13,437 nucleotides of DNA. Origin: Phycisphaeraceae bacterium. Lineage in GTDB: Bacteria; Planctomycetota; Phycisphaerae; Phycisphaerales; Phycisphaeraceae. Positions 1-7,798 of this stretch are shown here, piece after piece (the stretch's first letter is position 1; each line of letters begins with the position of its first letter). The position numbers and the translations under genes were made by a program. The notes below the pieces were generated by a model. The model saw nothing but the letters and a program-made list of their open reading frames with translations, ran no database searches and was not told the origin of the DNA. The stretch lies in assembly GCA_029260675.1 (NCBI GenBank), contig JAJDCV010000264.1, forward strand, positions 1-13,437, given 5' to 3'.

Positions 1-1030
1 GCAAGATCAGCAAACTCATCGACGTCCCATAAGGCCCGCCGTGCCCGCTGGTCCACGAGCCGTTGGCGAGCTGACGGGTCACCAGCTGCTCACGGATCCT
101 GGGGAACCAGTCCTCCCAATGCCCGCCGCCCGCGAGGAACATCGCCTGGGCGGCGTAGTAGTGGCCGTAGAAGTAGTGTCCACCGTTACGGAACGCGACG
201 TTGTCGGTCCCTCGCTCCAGGTACACCAATCCTTTGTTCAAAGCGTCGTCTTCGTAGACCCCTGCATAGTATAGCGCCGCGACGCCGGCGGCGGACCGGG
301 GGAACGCCGACCCGCCGGAGTTGAGCATGTATTTAAACCCCCCGTCGGCGGGGTTCTGGCACTGGCGTACATAGGCGATCGCGCGGTCGATCGTTTCCTT
401 GGGAACACTTAATCCCGCGTTGCGCGCCGACCGCAGAGCCATCACCTGACAGATCGTCACGGAGATATCGGCATCGAACGGCCTGGGCTGGTAACGCCAT
501 CCGCCCTCGGGGTTCTGCGTCGTCACGATCAGACGGACCGCTTTAAGTAGAGTCTCGCGCACACGCGGATCGCCGGTCATGCCGTAGACCTCGCCCAGGA
601 ACAGAGTCGCGAACCCGTGGCCGTACATCGGGCCGTGCGACGCATCCGCGACGATCAGCCCCGACTCGGTGGCGTGATTCAGAATGAAGTCAAGCCCTAG
701 CTGTACGTTCGGGCCGTACTCCCCGCGCCCCGGCACGTGGCCGTCGGCCATGAACGCCAGGCACACCAGCGCGGTGATCCCCACGTGCCTGGGGAACCGG
801 GTGCTCCCGTAGCTGCCGTCCTCGGCCTGGGACTGCGCCAAATAAGCTAAACCGCGCTCCACCGCTACCCGGGTAGGCGGGGTGATCTCCACAAACCCTA
901 CACCCTCGACCGGCTCCACGTCCGTGCCCGGCGATGCTTGCAACTGAACACCCGTCGTCGTACAGACGCTGCTAATCAACAACGACAAAGTCGCCGCGAT
1001 GCTCATTGTTTTGGCGTGTGACTCAAACAA
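1..1030 (-). CDS. Prenyltransferase/squalene-oxidase-repeat (terpene-cyclase-fold) protein, C-terminus off the window
   Basis: About 335 codons from the ATG at 1006 are open to the window edge. The last visible residues are YGTSMSLLIL, which in this family lies near the C-terminus, so probably only some 10-20 residues are missing. The protein is built of alpha/alpha-barrel repeats with QW-like signatures: LAQSQAEDGSYGS (about 55-68), TTQNPEGGWRY (about 162-172), CQNPADGGFKY (about 216-226) and NGSWTSG near the end. This is the fold of squalene cyclases and prenyltransferase beta subunits, but no DxDD protonation motif is visible (nearest is DADIS, about 178-182), so a cyclase activity is not supported. 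A hydrophobic N-terminus (SIAATLSLLISSV) suggests export. Start choice: the ATG at 1006 has no ribosome site, whereas the in-frame TTG at 1030 has AGGAG 7 bases upstream and adds a lysine/histidine n-region before the hydrophobic stretch, as a signal peptide needs. It is the last gene of the MoxR/VWA operon within the window. The fold is confident; function is unknown. Confidence 0.85.
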   Translation of the reverse strand, partial: MFESHAKTMSIAATLSLLISSVCTTTGVQLQASPGTDVEPVEGVGFVEITPPTRVAVERGLAYLAQSQAEDGSYGSTRFPRHVGITALVCLAFMADGHVPGRGEYGPNVQLGLDFILNHATESGLIVADASHGPMYGHGFATLFLGEVYGMTGDPRVRETLLKAVRLIVTTQNPEGGWRYQPRPFDADISVTICQVMALRSARNAGLSVPKETIDRAIAYVRQCQNPADGGFKYMLNSGGSAFPRSAAGVAALYYAGVYEDDALNKGLVYLERGTDNVAFRNGGHYFYGHYYAAQAMFLAGGGHWEDWFPRIREQLVTRQLANGSWTSGHGGPYGTSMSLLIL

Positions 1031-1034
1031 AAAG

Positions 1035-1742
1035 CTACTCCTGCTCGGCCAGGGCTTTGTAATACGACTCGGTCATCCGCCGGTACAGCGGGCTGAACCG
1101 TTCACGCAGGCCGTCACTTAATTCCTCACGCACACGCGGCGGCAACACGCCCCACTCCTTACGCAGTTGCTCGATCGGCGTGTCCTGCGCGTCGGGGTTG
1201 TCGGGTGTCCCGGACCCGGCCGCACCGGTGCTGGCCTGTGAGCCGCCGGGCGGGGCCTGATCTTGCCCGCTGCCCGAGGAGGGCTTCTGCTGCGCCGGTT
1301 CAGCGCCGCCTTGGTCCTGATCCTTCGGCTGACCCGACCCGCCGCCGCCGCCGGAGGATGACTGTTGTTTTGCTGACGCGATCACCTGATCCAGGCGACG
1401 GAGGATCGACTCCTGCATCCGCTGCGTCTCGACGCCCGGGTCAAGCGATCTGCCAAGCCGGCGCGACACCTGGTCCATCTCGTCGATCACCTGTTCAAAC
1501 ACGTCCGCGGCATCCGATACCGACAACGCGCGTTCGATTGATTCATTCAGGTCTTCGTCAGGATCTGTTGCGACCGGCTCATTCATGTCTCGATCACTTG
1601 CCGGTTTCTCGCTGGGTGCCAGATCCAACAACTCATCCAGCGAAGGCTGGTCAGCCTGACCCATCGCGCCGCTTATCAGGGACAGCCCGATCAGCGCCGC
1701 CAGCCAACCCGTCTTGGTTCGATTGGGTTGTGCCATACTCAT
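1035..1742 (-). CDS. Small exported protein with helical region, Gly/Ser/Gln linker and WGxLPPR tail (unknown function)
   Basis: 235 residues. A signal peptide is likely: basic n-region (NRTK, 7-10), hydrophobic core (about 13-27) and an AMGQA cleavage-like site near 26-30. After an acidic stretch (about 45-70) comes a predicted amphipathic helical region (about 77-125, with DEMDQVSRRL and ILRRLDQVIASAK), then a low-complexity linker of Gly, Ser, Gln, Pro and Asp (about 127-188, including GGGGG at 131-135). The C-terminus (about 193-235) is compact and non-repetitive: KEWGVLPPRVREEL, then RFSPLYRRMTESYYKAL. Short WGxLPPR-type tails of this kind recur in planctomycete proteins encoded beside MoxR/VWA genes, as I recall, but I know of no assigned function. 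The ATG at 1742 overlaps the stop of the preceding gene (ATGA, 1742-1739) and has GGGAG 7 bases upstream, so it is probably translated by coupling. It is likely periplasmic and may be a partner of the large coiled-coil protein encoded just before it (inference from order only). Confidence 0.8.
   Translation of the reverse strand: MSMAQPNRTKTGWLAALIGLSLISGAMGQADQPSLDELLDLAPSEKPASDRDMNEPVATDPDEDLNESIERALSVSDAADVFEQVIDEMDQVSRRLGRSLDPGVETQRMQESILRRLDQVIASAKQQSSSGGGGGSGQPKDQDQGGAEPAQQKPSSGSGQDQAPPGGSQASTGAAGSGTPDNPDAQDTPIEQLRKEWGVLPPRVREELSDGLRERFSPLYRRMTESYYKALAEQE
1038..1042 (-). promoter_or_regulatory. Ribosome binding site AGGAG deciding a TTG start
   Basis: AGGAG at 1042-1038 stands 7 bases before an in-frame TTG at 1030. 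It lies within the last codons of the upstream gene, whose TAG stop is at 1037-1035, so the two genes would be only 4 bases apart and translationally coupled. The bases are also coding (Gln-Glu), so coincidence is possible. Confidence 0.45.
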
Positions 1743-4700
1743 CGCTGATCTCCCGCCGCCGGGTTGGGCTGATTTTGCTGCTTCATCTTCTCTATTAGAC
1801 GCTTGCCGAGGCTGGAGAGTTCGCGTTGCAGGGTAGACAACTCCATCATCCTCTGCTTCATCGGCTCTTCGGGCTCCAGAGCCCTATCGGCTTCGGCTAA
1901 ACGGGTCTGCTGATACACCATCTCCTGGAGGCCACGGATCAACTTCAACTCGGCGATAGGCGGGACCAGTGGGGGTTCTTGCCCGCCACCGCCACCTCCG
2001 CCACCCCCGCCGCCACCGCCTCCGCCTCCACCCGAGAACGAGTCGTCGCCTGGGTCTTCTTTAAGCGCCAGGGCCATCATACGAAGGGTCTGGGCGATCT
2101 GGGTCTGGGCGATCTGTACCGCTTCGTCGCCCTCACCCCGGCGTAGCGTGTGCACTACCCGGCTGGACGTGGCTCCGATCTTCTCGTGCATGTGTTCGAA
2201 CACCAGGGTCTGCCCGACCTCACGGCCGGTGTCCGCGATCGCCTGCTGAAGCTCGGACTGCTCGGCCGCCAAAGCGATCAGGGCCGCGCGGCGTTGGCGG
2301 TTGATCGGCCCGGCGTCGGCGATCTGATGCACCGATTCACGCAGTTCGTCCTGCCGTTTGGCGTGCCGATCGTAGGCTTGGCGGAGTTGTTCTCGCTGTT
2401 TTCGGGCCTGCTGTGCCGCGGAATCCTCAACCAGCTTGTTGAGTTCCTCCAGCGCCAACTTAAGCTGACCAACAGCGCCCCGTTCCGACGTCAAGGCCGC
2501 CGGCCCGTCGCCCTGGCGAAGCGCACCGACCGCGGAACCCTGGTCAACGACCGCGTCGGCAAGATGCGTCTGGGCCTGCGCGGTTTCTTCTGATCCGCCG
2601 GCCTGCTGCTGGGCGCCCATCGTCGCGCGGCGGAGCGTCACTTGTTTCGGCTCAAACGACGCCACCTCGCCAGGGATTATTTTTTCCAACGCCGATGCCT
2701 GAGCGGTCTGACGCTCGAGCAGCTTACGCACCAGCTCGGACAGTTCCTGGAGCCGCCTTCGGAGGATCGCCTGACGTCGCTTTTCCTGTGACCCCATCTC
2801 ATCGAGCATCCGGTCCAGCGCATCCAGCGCCTGGTCCTGCTGCTGGCCCGACTGGGATAGCCGGTTCTGTTGGATCGACTGCGACGACTGCTGCATCGAC
2901 TCGCTAAGCCCCTGTCGCTGACCGATCGCCGCGGCTTCCGCGAGCGCCTCGGCCGCGGCCTTGTCCTGATCACGCTCACCTTGACGCGATAACGCCTCGG
3001 CCGTCATCTGCATCTGCCGGGTCAACGCCTGGGCCTGCTCGGCTAACTCGGCCTGGCGACGCTCTAATTCCTCCAGACGCCGGCGCTGCGCCTCGTCGAG
3101 TTGCTCCTTGTCCTGCCCGATCGTCTGGGGCAACAGCTCGCGTGTGTCGTTCGCCAGAGCCTGCTGCTGCGTCTTGAGTTGTTGGAGCTGGAGCTTGAGT
3201 GTCAAGACGTCTCTGCCCTGATCCAACAACTCGGCCAGCTCGGACAGTGTCTTGCGCACGGCCTGCTGATCCTCGTGCGCTTCCTGCTCCAACCGATCCG
3301 CTTGCTTAGCCTGATCCCCGGGCTGCTCGTCGGCGGAGCGTAGTTTCGAGGCCGCGTCAGAAGAAGATCGGCTCGCCTGTTCAACCAGACCGCCGGCCTG
3401 CTGGATCAATTCGCGCATCGGCTCATCGGCAAGCCGGTTGCGGCGCATCCGGCTGTCCAACGCATCAAGCAGCATGGCCTGCGACTCAAGCCGTCGTGTC
3501 ACCTGGTCCTGCTGCGGCAGAGTCACCGAGGGGGGCTGCTCGGACTCGATACGCTGCTGCGTCTGTTTGAGCCGGACCACCTGCTGACGGAGCCCCGCCA
3601 GTTCGGTGCGGAGTTGCGCCGTCAGCGTCGGCTCATCGATGATCCGAAGCGTCCTGGGTGTTGAGACGACCGGGTCGTGCCGTTGCCCATCCAGTTCATA
3701 CACGTCCTGGGCCCGGGCGGTCAGCACCACGGCATCGCCGGGCCGTAGTTCCAACCCCGACAGGTCCAGACCCGCCTGTGTGCTTAGGTGGGTTTGCCGG
3801 CCGCTTTGCTCGGCGATCACAGGTAGATCCGCCTCTTCTTGTTCTCCGCCAACACCCCGCTTGCGGATCAGCCCCCGTAACTCGATCCGCTCAAGCCCGA
3901 CGTCGTCCTGCGCGGTCGCCGCTACCTCGATCTGGGCGGACGCTAGCACCGCCTCGTCGGACGCCGGCTCGCTCATCACCGCGGAGGGCACCCGGTCTTC
4001 GACAGCCTCGATGCGGTATTGCCGCCGGGATAAGTTATCCAGGCCGTACCCGTCGGCGATGTGGATCGGTGTCGAAAATGTATCCGTCAAAATAAACCCG
4101 ATCGACAGGCTGTCGTCTTCTGATCGGGCCGGGTCAGCCGAGGCAAGAGGCGGCTCAAAGCTCACGTTGTCTAACCCGATCTTGTCGATCAATCCCGGCA
4201 AGACCGAAACCAGGTCGGCTTGACTGACCGAGACGGGTTTATTCCATTGCACTTCAAGCGTGACCCGCGACCCGACCAGCGCAGAGGCGGAGGCGATCAG
4301 CCCGCTTTGCTCGTGTAGCGCGACGGTCTGAGAGCCCGCCAGTCCAACCGCGTAAACCGGGGGTTCGATCGTGGCGATGACGGCAACGGCGGCCGGCCTG
4401 GCGATCAGATTGATCTGCTTGGGGGGTGTCTGCCCGTCCCCGGCCTGGAGGTAGTAGCTTAGTTCACCCTCGCCGCCGGGCGTCTCGTTCACCGACCGAA
4501 CCACGCTGGCGGGCACCTCGATCAACTGCTCGTAAGTAGCCAATGACCCCGGCTGGGTCTCAGTCGACTGCTGTGTCAGTATCGCGTGTTGCCACGGGCC
4601 GGCCTGCCCCCGCGTGTCGAAGAACCGGTAGTGTGCGTTGACGCGCATCCCGGGCCGATGCCCCTTGTTGATCTGCGCGATCAGTTTCACCGGAGCGTCG

Positions 4701-5323
4701 ACCGGCCAGATATCAAGCCCGGTGGTGTCACTGATCATGACGCGGCGAGGCCATTGGGTTGAACCCAGCGGCGCCAGCCAGCGCGTCGCGGCGGTACGGC
4801 TCATCGCCGGGGCGCTGACTACAGCCATCCCTAGAACGATCAACGACAGAAACGCCACCGCCAGGTGTTTCAGCGCGGCCGACGGGTTGATCAGTCGTGA
4901 TAACTGGACCCCGTCGATCAGCCCGCGCGCCCTGCGCAACGCCAACTCGGCCAGCGCCTGACCCCGACCGCTATCCTTCACGCCTTGCACTTGAGGATCG
5001 AAAGCCGCGAACTCGACGGAACTGGCAAGCGCCCCGGCGAGTTGCGGATACACGCGCTCGGCACGCAACGCCAACTCGCTTAGGCTCGGGTTGAAACGCG
5101 CCGCACCAAGCAGCCGGCTCGTCATCCAATACACGCACTCGATAGCAACCAACAGGCCGACCACCAGACGCAGCCAGCCCGGCAGATTCAGCGCCCAATC
5201 CAGAAGGCTCAACAAGAACAGCACCGGGACCATCGCGGCGGTGAACCGCATCAGGTGGATCGCCGCAAGCCAAACCCGGGCCCGGCGTCGGACCTGTTCG
5301 AGTTGTCGGGTTGCGTCTTGCAT
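1739..5323 (-). CDS. Very large membrane-anchored coiled-coil protein, DUF4175-like
   Basis: About 1194 residues. The N-terminus is basic, followed by two close membrane helices (about 25-46 and 50-68), an Arg-rich segment, and a third helix (about 152-172). The positive-inside pattern puts the N-terminus in the cytoplasm and everything after helix 3 outside. Next come beta-rich, Ig-like stretches (about 190-560). Then a Gln/Glu/Arg-rich helical region of about 500 residues (about 570-1090) looks like extended coiled coil. A run of 17 glycines (1982-2032) follows, and a non-repetitive C-terminus with PLVPPIAELKLIRGLQEMVY. Membrane helices followed by a long helical tail next to MoxR/VWA genes match large planctomycete proteins usually labelled DUF4175; that family link is from memory and moderate. 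Start: the ATG at 5323 has AGGA 6 bases upstream. An ATG at 5329 is in frame but has the AGGA directly against it. The gene follows a 60-base gap and overlaps the next gene by ATGA. A structural or scaffolding role in the envelope is inferred. Confidence 0.85.
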   Translation of the reverse strand: MQDATRQLEQVRRRARVWLAAIHLMRFTAAMVPVLFLLSLLDWALNLPGWLRLVVGLLVAIECVYWMTSRLLGAARFNPSLSELALRAERVYPQLAGALASSVEFAAFDPQVQGVKDSGRGQALAELALRRARGLIDGVQLSRLINPSAALKHLAVAFLSLIVLGMAVVSAPAMSRTAATRWLAPLGSTQWPRRVMISDTTGLDIWPVDAPVKLIAQINKGHRPGMRVNAHYRFFDTRGQAGPWQHAILTQQSTETQPGSLATYEQLIEVPASVVRSVNETPGGEGELSYYLQAGDGQTPPKQINLIARPAAVAVIATIEPPVYAVGLAGSQTVALHEQSGLIASASALVGSRVTLEVQWNKPVSVSQADLVSVLPGLIDKIGLDNVSFEPPLASADPARSEDDSLSIGFILTDTFSTPIHIADGYGLDNLSRRQYRIEAVEDRVPSAVMSEPASDEAVLASAQIEVAATAQDDVGLERIELRGLIRKRGVGGEQEEADLPVIAEQSGRQTHLSTQAGLDLSGLELRPGDAVVLTARAQDVYELDGQRHDPVVSTPRTLRIIDEPTLTAQLRTELAGLRQQVVRLKQTQQRIESEQPPSVTLPQQDQVTRRLESQAMLLDALDSRMRRNRLADEPMRELIQQAGGLVEQASRSSSDAASKLRSADEQPGDQAKQADRLEQEAHEDQQAVRKTLSELAELLDQGRDVLTLKLQLQQLKTQQQALANDTRELLPQTIGQDKEQLDEAQRRRLEELERRQAELAEQAQALTRQMQMTAEALSRQGERDQDKAAAEALAEAAAIGQRQGLSESMQQSSQSIQQNRLSQSGQQQDQALDALDRMLDEMGSQEKRRQAILRRRLQELSELVRKLLERQTAQASALEKIIPGEVASFEPKQVTLRRATMGAQQQAGGSEETAQAQTHLADAVVDQGSAVGALRQGDGPAALTSERGAVGQLKLALEELNKLVEDSAAQQARKQREQLRQAYDRHAKRQDELRESVHQIADAGPINRQRRAALIALAAEQSELQQAIADTGREVGQTLVFEHMHEKIGATSSRVVHTLRRGEGDEAVQIAQTQIAQTLRMMALALKEDPGDDSFSGGGGGGGGGGGGGGGGGQEPPLVPPIAELKLIRGLQEMVYQQTRLAEADRALEPEEPMKQRMMELSTLQRELSSLGKRLIEKMKQQNQPNPAAGDQR
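1750..1754 (-). promoter_or_regulatory. Ribosome binding site GGGAG for the small exported protein
   Basis: GGGAG at 1754-1750 is followed after 7 bases by the ATG at 1742. It lies inside the end of the upstream reading frame and supports this ATG over the second in-frame ATG at 1736. Confidence 0.6.
1982..2032 (-). repeat. Run of 17 consecutive glycine codons
   Basis: Seventeen glycine codons in a row, using GGT, GGA, GGC and GGG in irregular order. The run separates the coiled-coil region of the large membrane protein from its conserved C-terminal segment. The mixed codons mean it is not a pure trinucleotide repeat. Confidence 0.95.
2086..2115 (-). repeat. Perfect 15-base in-frame tandem duplication
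   Basis: The 15-base unit at 2086-2100 is repeated exactly at 2101-2115. On the minus strand it encodes a doubled five-residue unit (QIAQTQIAQT) in the helical region of the large membrane protein, so the frame is kept. Confidence 0.9.
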
Positions 5324-5329
5324 GAACAT

Positions 5330-5333
5330 TCCT
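5330..5333 (-). promoter_or_regulatory. Ribosome binding site AGGA choosing the ATG at 5323
   Basis: AGGA at 5333-5330 lies 6 bases before the ATG at 5323. The other in-frame ATG, at 5329, starts immediately after the AGGA, too close for use, so the downstream ATG is preferred. Confidence 0.5.
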
Positions 5334-5348
5334 ATCTGACACGATCAC

Positions 5349-5369
5349 CCGGCGTTCGAGAACCGCCGG
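5349..5369 (-). other. Inverted repeat (hairpin) in the spacer before the large coiled-coil gene
   Basis: CCGGCG at 5349-5354 and CGCCGG at 5364-5369 form a perfect 6-base stem. The 9-base loop can pair further (TTC with GAA) around a bulge. No T-run follows on the minus strand, so it does not look like an intrinsic terminator. It occupies most of the 60-base gap between the second membrane VWA gene and the coiled-coil gene and could be an mRNA processing or stabilising element (inference). Confidence 0.5.
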
Positions 5370-5383
5370 CAAAGTCTAGCCCG

Positions 5384-7798
5384 CTACGCCAGCCGGATCG
5401 CACGTCGGACCACCCACTCGAACGAAAACAACACCATCAGCACGATCAACGACAGCGCCGAATCCCACAGCGGCTCACGGATATCCGTCGGGGTGATCCG
5501 CGCACGGTTGGGTACCAGATTCACAAGCCGGTCCATCTCATTCAACGGCACAACCGCCCCGCCGGTCTGTTCTGCCAGATTCACAAGCCGGGCGTGATCG
5601 CTGCGCGGGTTGAGCATCTCGCTGTCCGGCGCAGTTACCCGCACGGTCTGCACGAGCCCAAGATCAGCCAGCGCCGGGTCTGTCACCGTCAACATCTGCG
5701 TCCCCGAAGCGGCGGGCCGCCACAGGGCACGGTACCCGATGCGCCTTGGTGCACCCGGCACAACAGCCTCGTCATCAACCACCGGTAACAGATCAAGACT
5801 ATCCACCGGCGGGCCCGTGGGGTCTGACGCCGGCCTGATACTGACCGCAACCCGGGGGATACCCCGGCTGATCAACAACGGATCGCTCAACTCCAACTCA
5901 ACCACCACCGGCTGCTGAACCGACACGGCTCTGCTGGAAACGCGGAAATGCGCACGGCCGGTGTCCGCCTGGAGCCTGGCACGACCCAGCATCCGGATCA
6001 ACTGCACCCAGTACTGTTGAAAGTACCACTCGCCCCGCCCGTAGCGCCAACGCCAGGCCTCGTCGGTCCCGACATATAGCGACTGCCCCGCGCCGTAGCG
6101 CAGCCGGACCAGTACAGGGCTTGCGTCATCACCCGCTTCCAACTGTATGGCCTTAGCAATCACCTCCGCGGTCGGCTTAAGCGCGCCCAGGTTCTGAACC
6201 CACCGCAAAGGCGGAAGGTCTTGCGGCCAGCCATCTGCCTGCAAAGCACCTTGACCGGTGCTCCGCACACGCATCACGTTCAAGGAACTTGCAACCGCGG
6301 TGGGCTCGAGTTTAAACAGGCTCGTCGCGTTACCCGTGCGGGTGACCTCGGCCGGCCTTCGCATCGGCAGCAGGTCCGCCAGCGGGGTCCCCGCGTAGGT
6401 GTTGGGTGTGTGCTGGCTGCCGCCGATCCAGATTATGCCCGCGCCCCGGGCGGAGACGTGGTCGCGTAGGACCGTGAGCTGGCCGGTATCGAAAAATTCC
6501 GCCGGGACATCGCCCAGGATCACCACGTCGTAGGCGTCCATCTCCTGGGCATCGGCGGGCGGGCGGGTGATCGGGACATCGCCTTCCTGCGCAAACGACC
6601 GGTCGGCGCTGAGCAGGTACGTGCTGGAGCTGATCGACTTCTCGCGGATCAGCAGGTTCTTAAGATACCGAAACTCCCAGCGTGGATACCCTTCGATGTA
6701 GAGCACGCGGATCGGCCGATCAATCACCTCGACCTCAACCGTGCGTGTATTGTTCTCGGTGACCAGTTCTCGTATCGGCGGCCGCCCGTCGGGGGGCTTG
6801 TGCGTGACGCGCACCTGCCATCGTGCAAGGCCCACCGTGGAAGACTTGCCCGAAAGTCGCAGCGGTTGGCCCGGTTCGGCCTGGTCGAGTGTCTGTTCAT
6901 CCAACACCCGATCGTCCGCCTGATCGATAAGCGCGACATGGATCTCGCCGGGATCAACCGGGTCCCCGCCGAGTTGTTCCACCGTCACCGATACCGGGGC
7001 GGTATCATTCAAAAACGCGCGCTGCGGTCCGTCGGCCTGCCCGATCGCCAGATCCAACGGGGGCTTTGCCGCGCCCACCGGTACGGGAAACACCGCGACC
7101 CCCTGCTGCTTGAGGCGCTGCGCAAGCGTCGGCCCGGTGCTTTGGGGCGTCCGCCCGTCGGTGATCAGCACGATCCCGCTGATCGGTTTGCCCGATGGCA
7201 GACGCAACGCCTGCTCGATCGCGGTCCGGATAGACGTAGCCGGCGCGTCGGGCGCAACCAGACCCGGCTGAATCAACGGCGACCCGATCGTGTACGCAGA
7301 GGTTCCAAAACCTAGCCAGACAAGTTTCCGGTCCCTGCCCAGCCCCTCATCCGAAAAAACCTCCGCCTGATCACCGAGCGCATCTCGCACGCTCTGGTCA
7401 CGGCTTATCGGTTCACCGGTCACGGTATCGGTCACGTCCTGCACACGCATCGACGAGCTGCGGTCGATCAACACCATCAGCCAGTCCCGCTGGATTGTTT
7501 CCTGAGGCAGCACCAGCGTCGGCCCGGCCAGCAGGATCACGATCGTCAACAACACCGCCGTGCGCACCAACGCCAACAGCACACGCAAAGACCTTCTGCC
7601 AAGCAGACGCCGGTAACTCCAACCGGCAACTAACAGGCCTGTTACACCGATCAATACCCACAGCCAGGCGGGCAACACATACTCAAAACCCAAACCGGCA
7701 GAAGGGTCCGACCAACTCAACTCACGCAGACCCAGCAGCCTGTCCAGGAGTGTCCCGGCTTGCTGCGCCAACGGGAGTATTGCGATGCGGTGGGTCAT
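5384..7798 (-). CDS. Membrane VWA protein with glutamine-amidotransferase-like domain (intact MIDAS)
   Basis: About 804 residues. Two membrane helices (about 42-60 and 73-94) flank a basic loop (YRRLLGRR), placing the rest outside the membrane until a final C-terminal helix (about 776-794). The VWA domain (about 105-245) has a complete metal site: DRSSS (about 112-116), a Thr in ATSIRTAIEQ (about 187-196) and the Asp of LITDGR (about 214). Beta-rich sequence follows, then a Rossmann-like segment (about 363-480): VLYIEGYPRWEFRYL, DVVILGD and IIWIGGSQHTP. It resembles the class I glutamine-amidotransferase fold but no nucleophile-elbow Cys is seen, so it is probably non-catalytic. The architecture matches the upstream gene, suggesting a paralogous pair. 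Start: the ATG at 7798 shares its A with the upstream TGA stop and has GGAGG 8 bases away. A GTG at 7801 would add one residue. This is a likely client-binding or adaptor partner of the MoxR ATPase (inference). Confidence 0.88.
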   Translation of the reverse strand: MTHRIAILPLAQQAGTLLDRLLGLRELSWSDPSAGLGFEYVLPAWLWVLIGVTGLLVAGWSYRRLLGRRSLRVLLALVRTAVLLTIVILLAGPTLVLPQETIQRDWLMVLIDRSSSMRVQDVTDTVTGEPISRDQSVRDALGDQAEVFSDEGLGRDRKLVWLGFGTSAYTIGSPLIQPGLVAPDAPATSIRTAIEQALRLPSGKPISGIVLITDGRTPQSTGPTLAQRLKQQGVAVFPVPVGAAKPPLDLAIGQADGPQRAFLNDTAPVSVTVEQLGGDPVDPGEIHVALIDQADDRVLDEQTLDQAEPGQPLRLSGKSSTVGLARWQVRVTHKPPDGRPPIRELVTENNTRTVEVEVIDRPIRVLYIEGYPRWEFRYLKNLLIREKSISSSTYLLSADRSFAQEGDVPITRPPADAQEMDAYDVVILGDVPAEFFDTGQLTVLRDHVSARGAGIIWIGGSQHTPNTYAGTPLADLLPMRRPAEVTRTGNATSLFKLEPTAVASSLNVMRVRSTGQGALQADGWPQDLPPLRWVQNLGALKPTAEVIAKAIQLEAGDDASPVLVRLRYGAGQSLYVGTDEAWRWRYGRGEWYFQQYWVQLIRMLGRARLQADTGRAHFRVSSRAVSVQQPVVVELELSDPLLISRGIPRVAVSIRPASDPTGPPVDSLDLLPVVDDEAVVPGAPRRIGYRALWRPAASGTQMLTVTDPALADLGLVQTVRVTAPDSEMLNPRSDHARLVNLAEQTGGAVVPLNEMDRLVNLVPNRARITPTDIREPLWDSALSLIVLMVLFSFEWVVRRAIRLA
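5515..5591 (-). repeat. Pair of exact 17-base direct repeats 60 bases apart
   Basis: The same 17 bases occur at 5515-5531 and 5575-5591, spaced by exactly 60 bases (20 codons) and therefore in the same frame. Both encode RLVNL followed by a variable residue near the C-terminal membrane helix of the VWA protein. Confidence 0.9.

Noticed and set aside
41..274. A 77-codon plus-strand open frame at the left edge.
   Set aside because: It overlaps antisense the terpene-cyclase-fold gene, whose repeats are clearly recognisable.
1004..1006. Possible lipoprotein signal (SSVC) in the terpene-cyclase-fold protein.
   Set aside because: Val directly before the Cys does not fit the lipobox, which needs a small residue there, so an ordinary signal peptide is more likely.
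1981..2033. GC-rich repetitive stretch that could be taken for a microsatellite or repeat array.
   Set aside because: It is a glycine tract in a coding frame with irregular third bases and no fixed repeat unit beyond the codon.
3606..4223. A 205-codon plus-strand open frame.
   Set aside because: It is antisense to the beta-rich part of the large membrane protein, is Ser/Arg-rich shadow sequence and has no ribosome site or motif.
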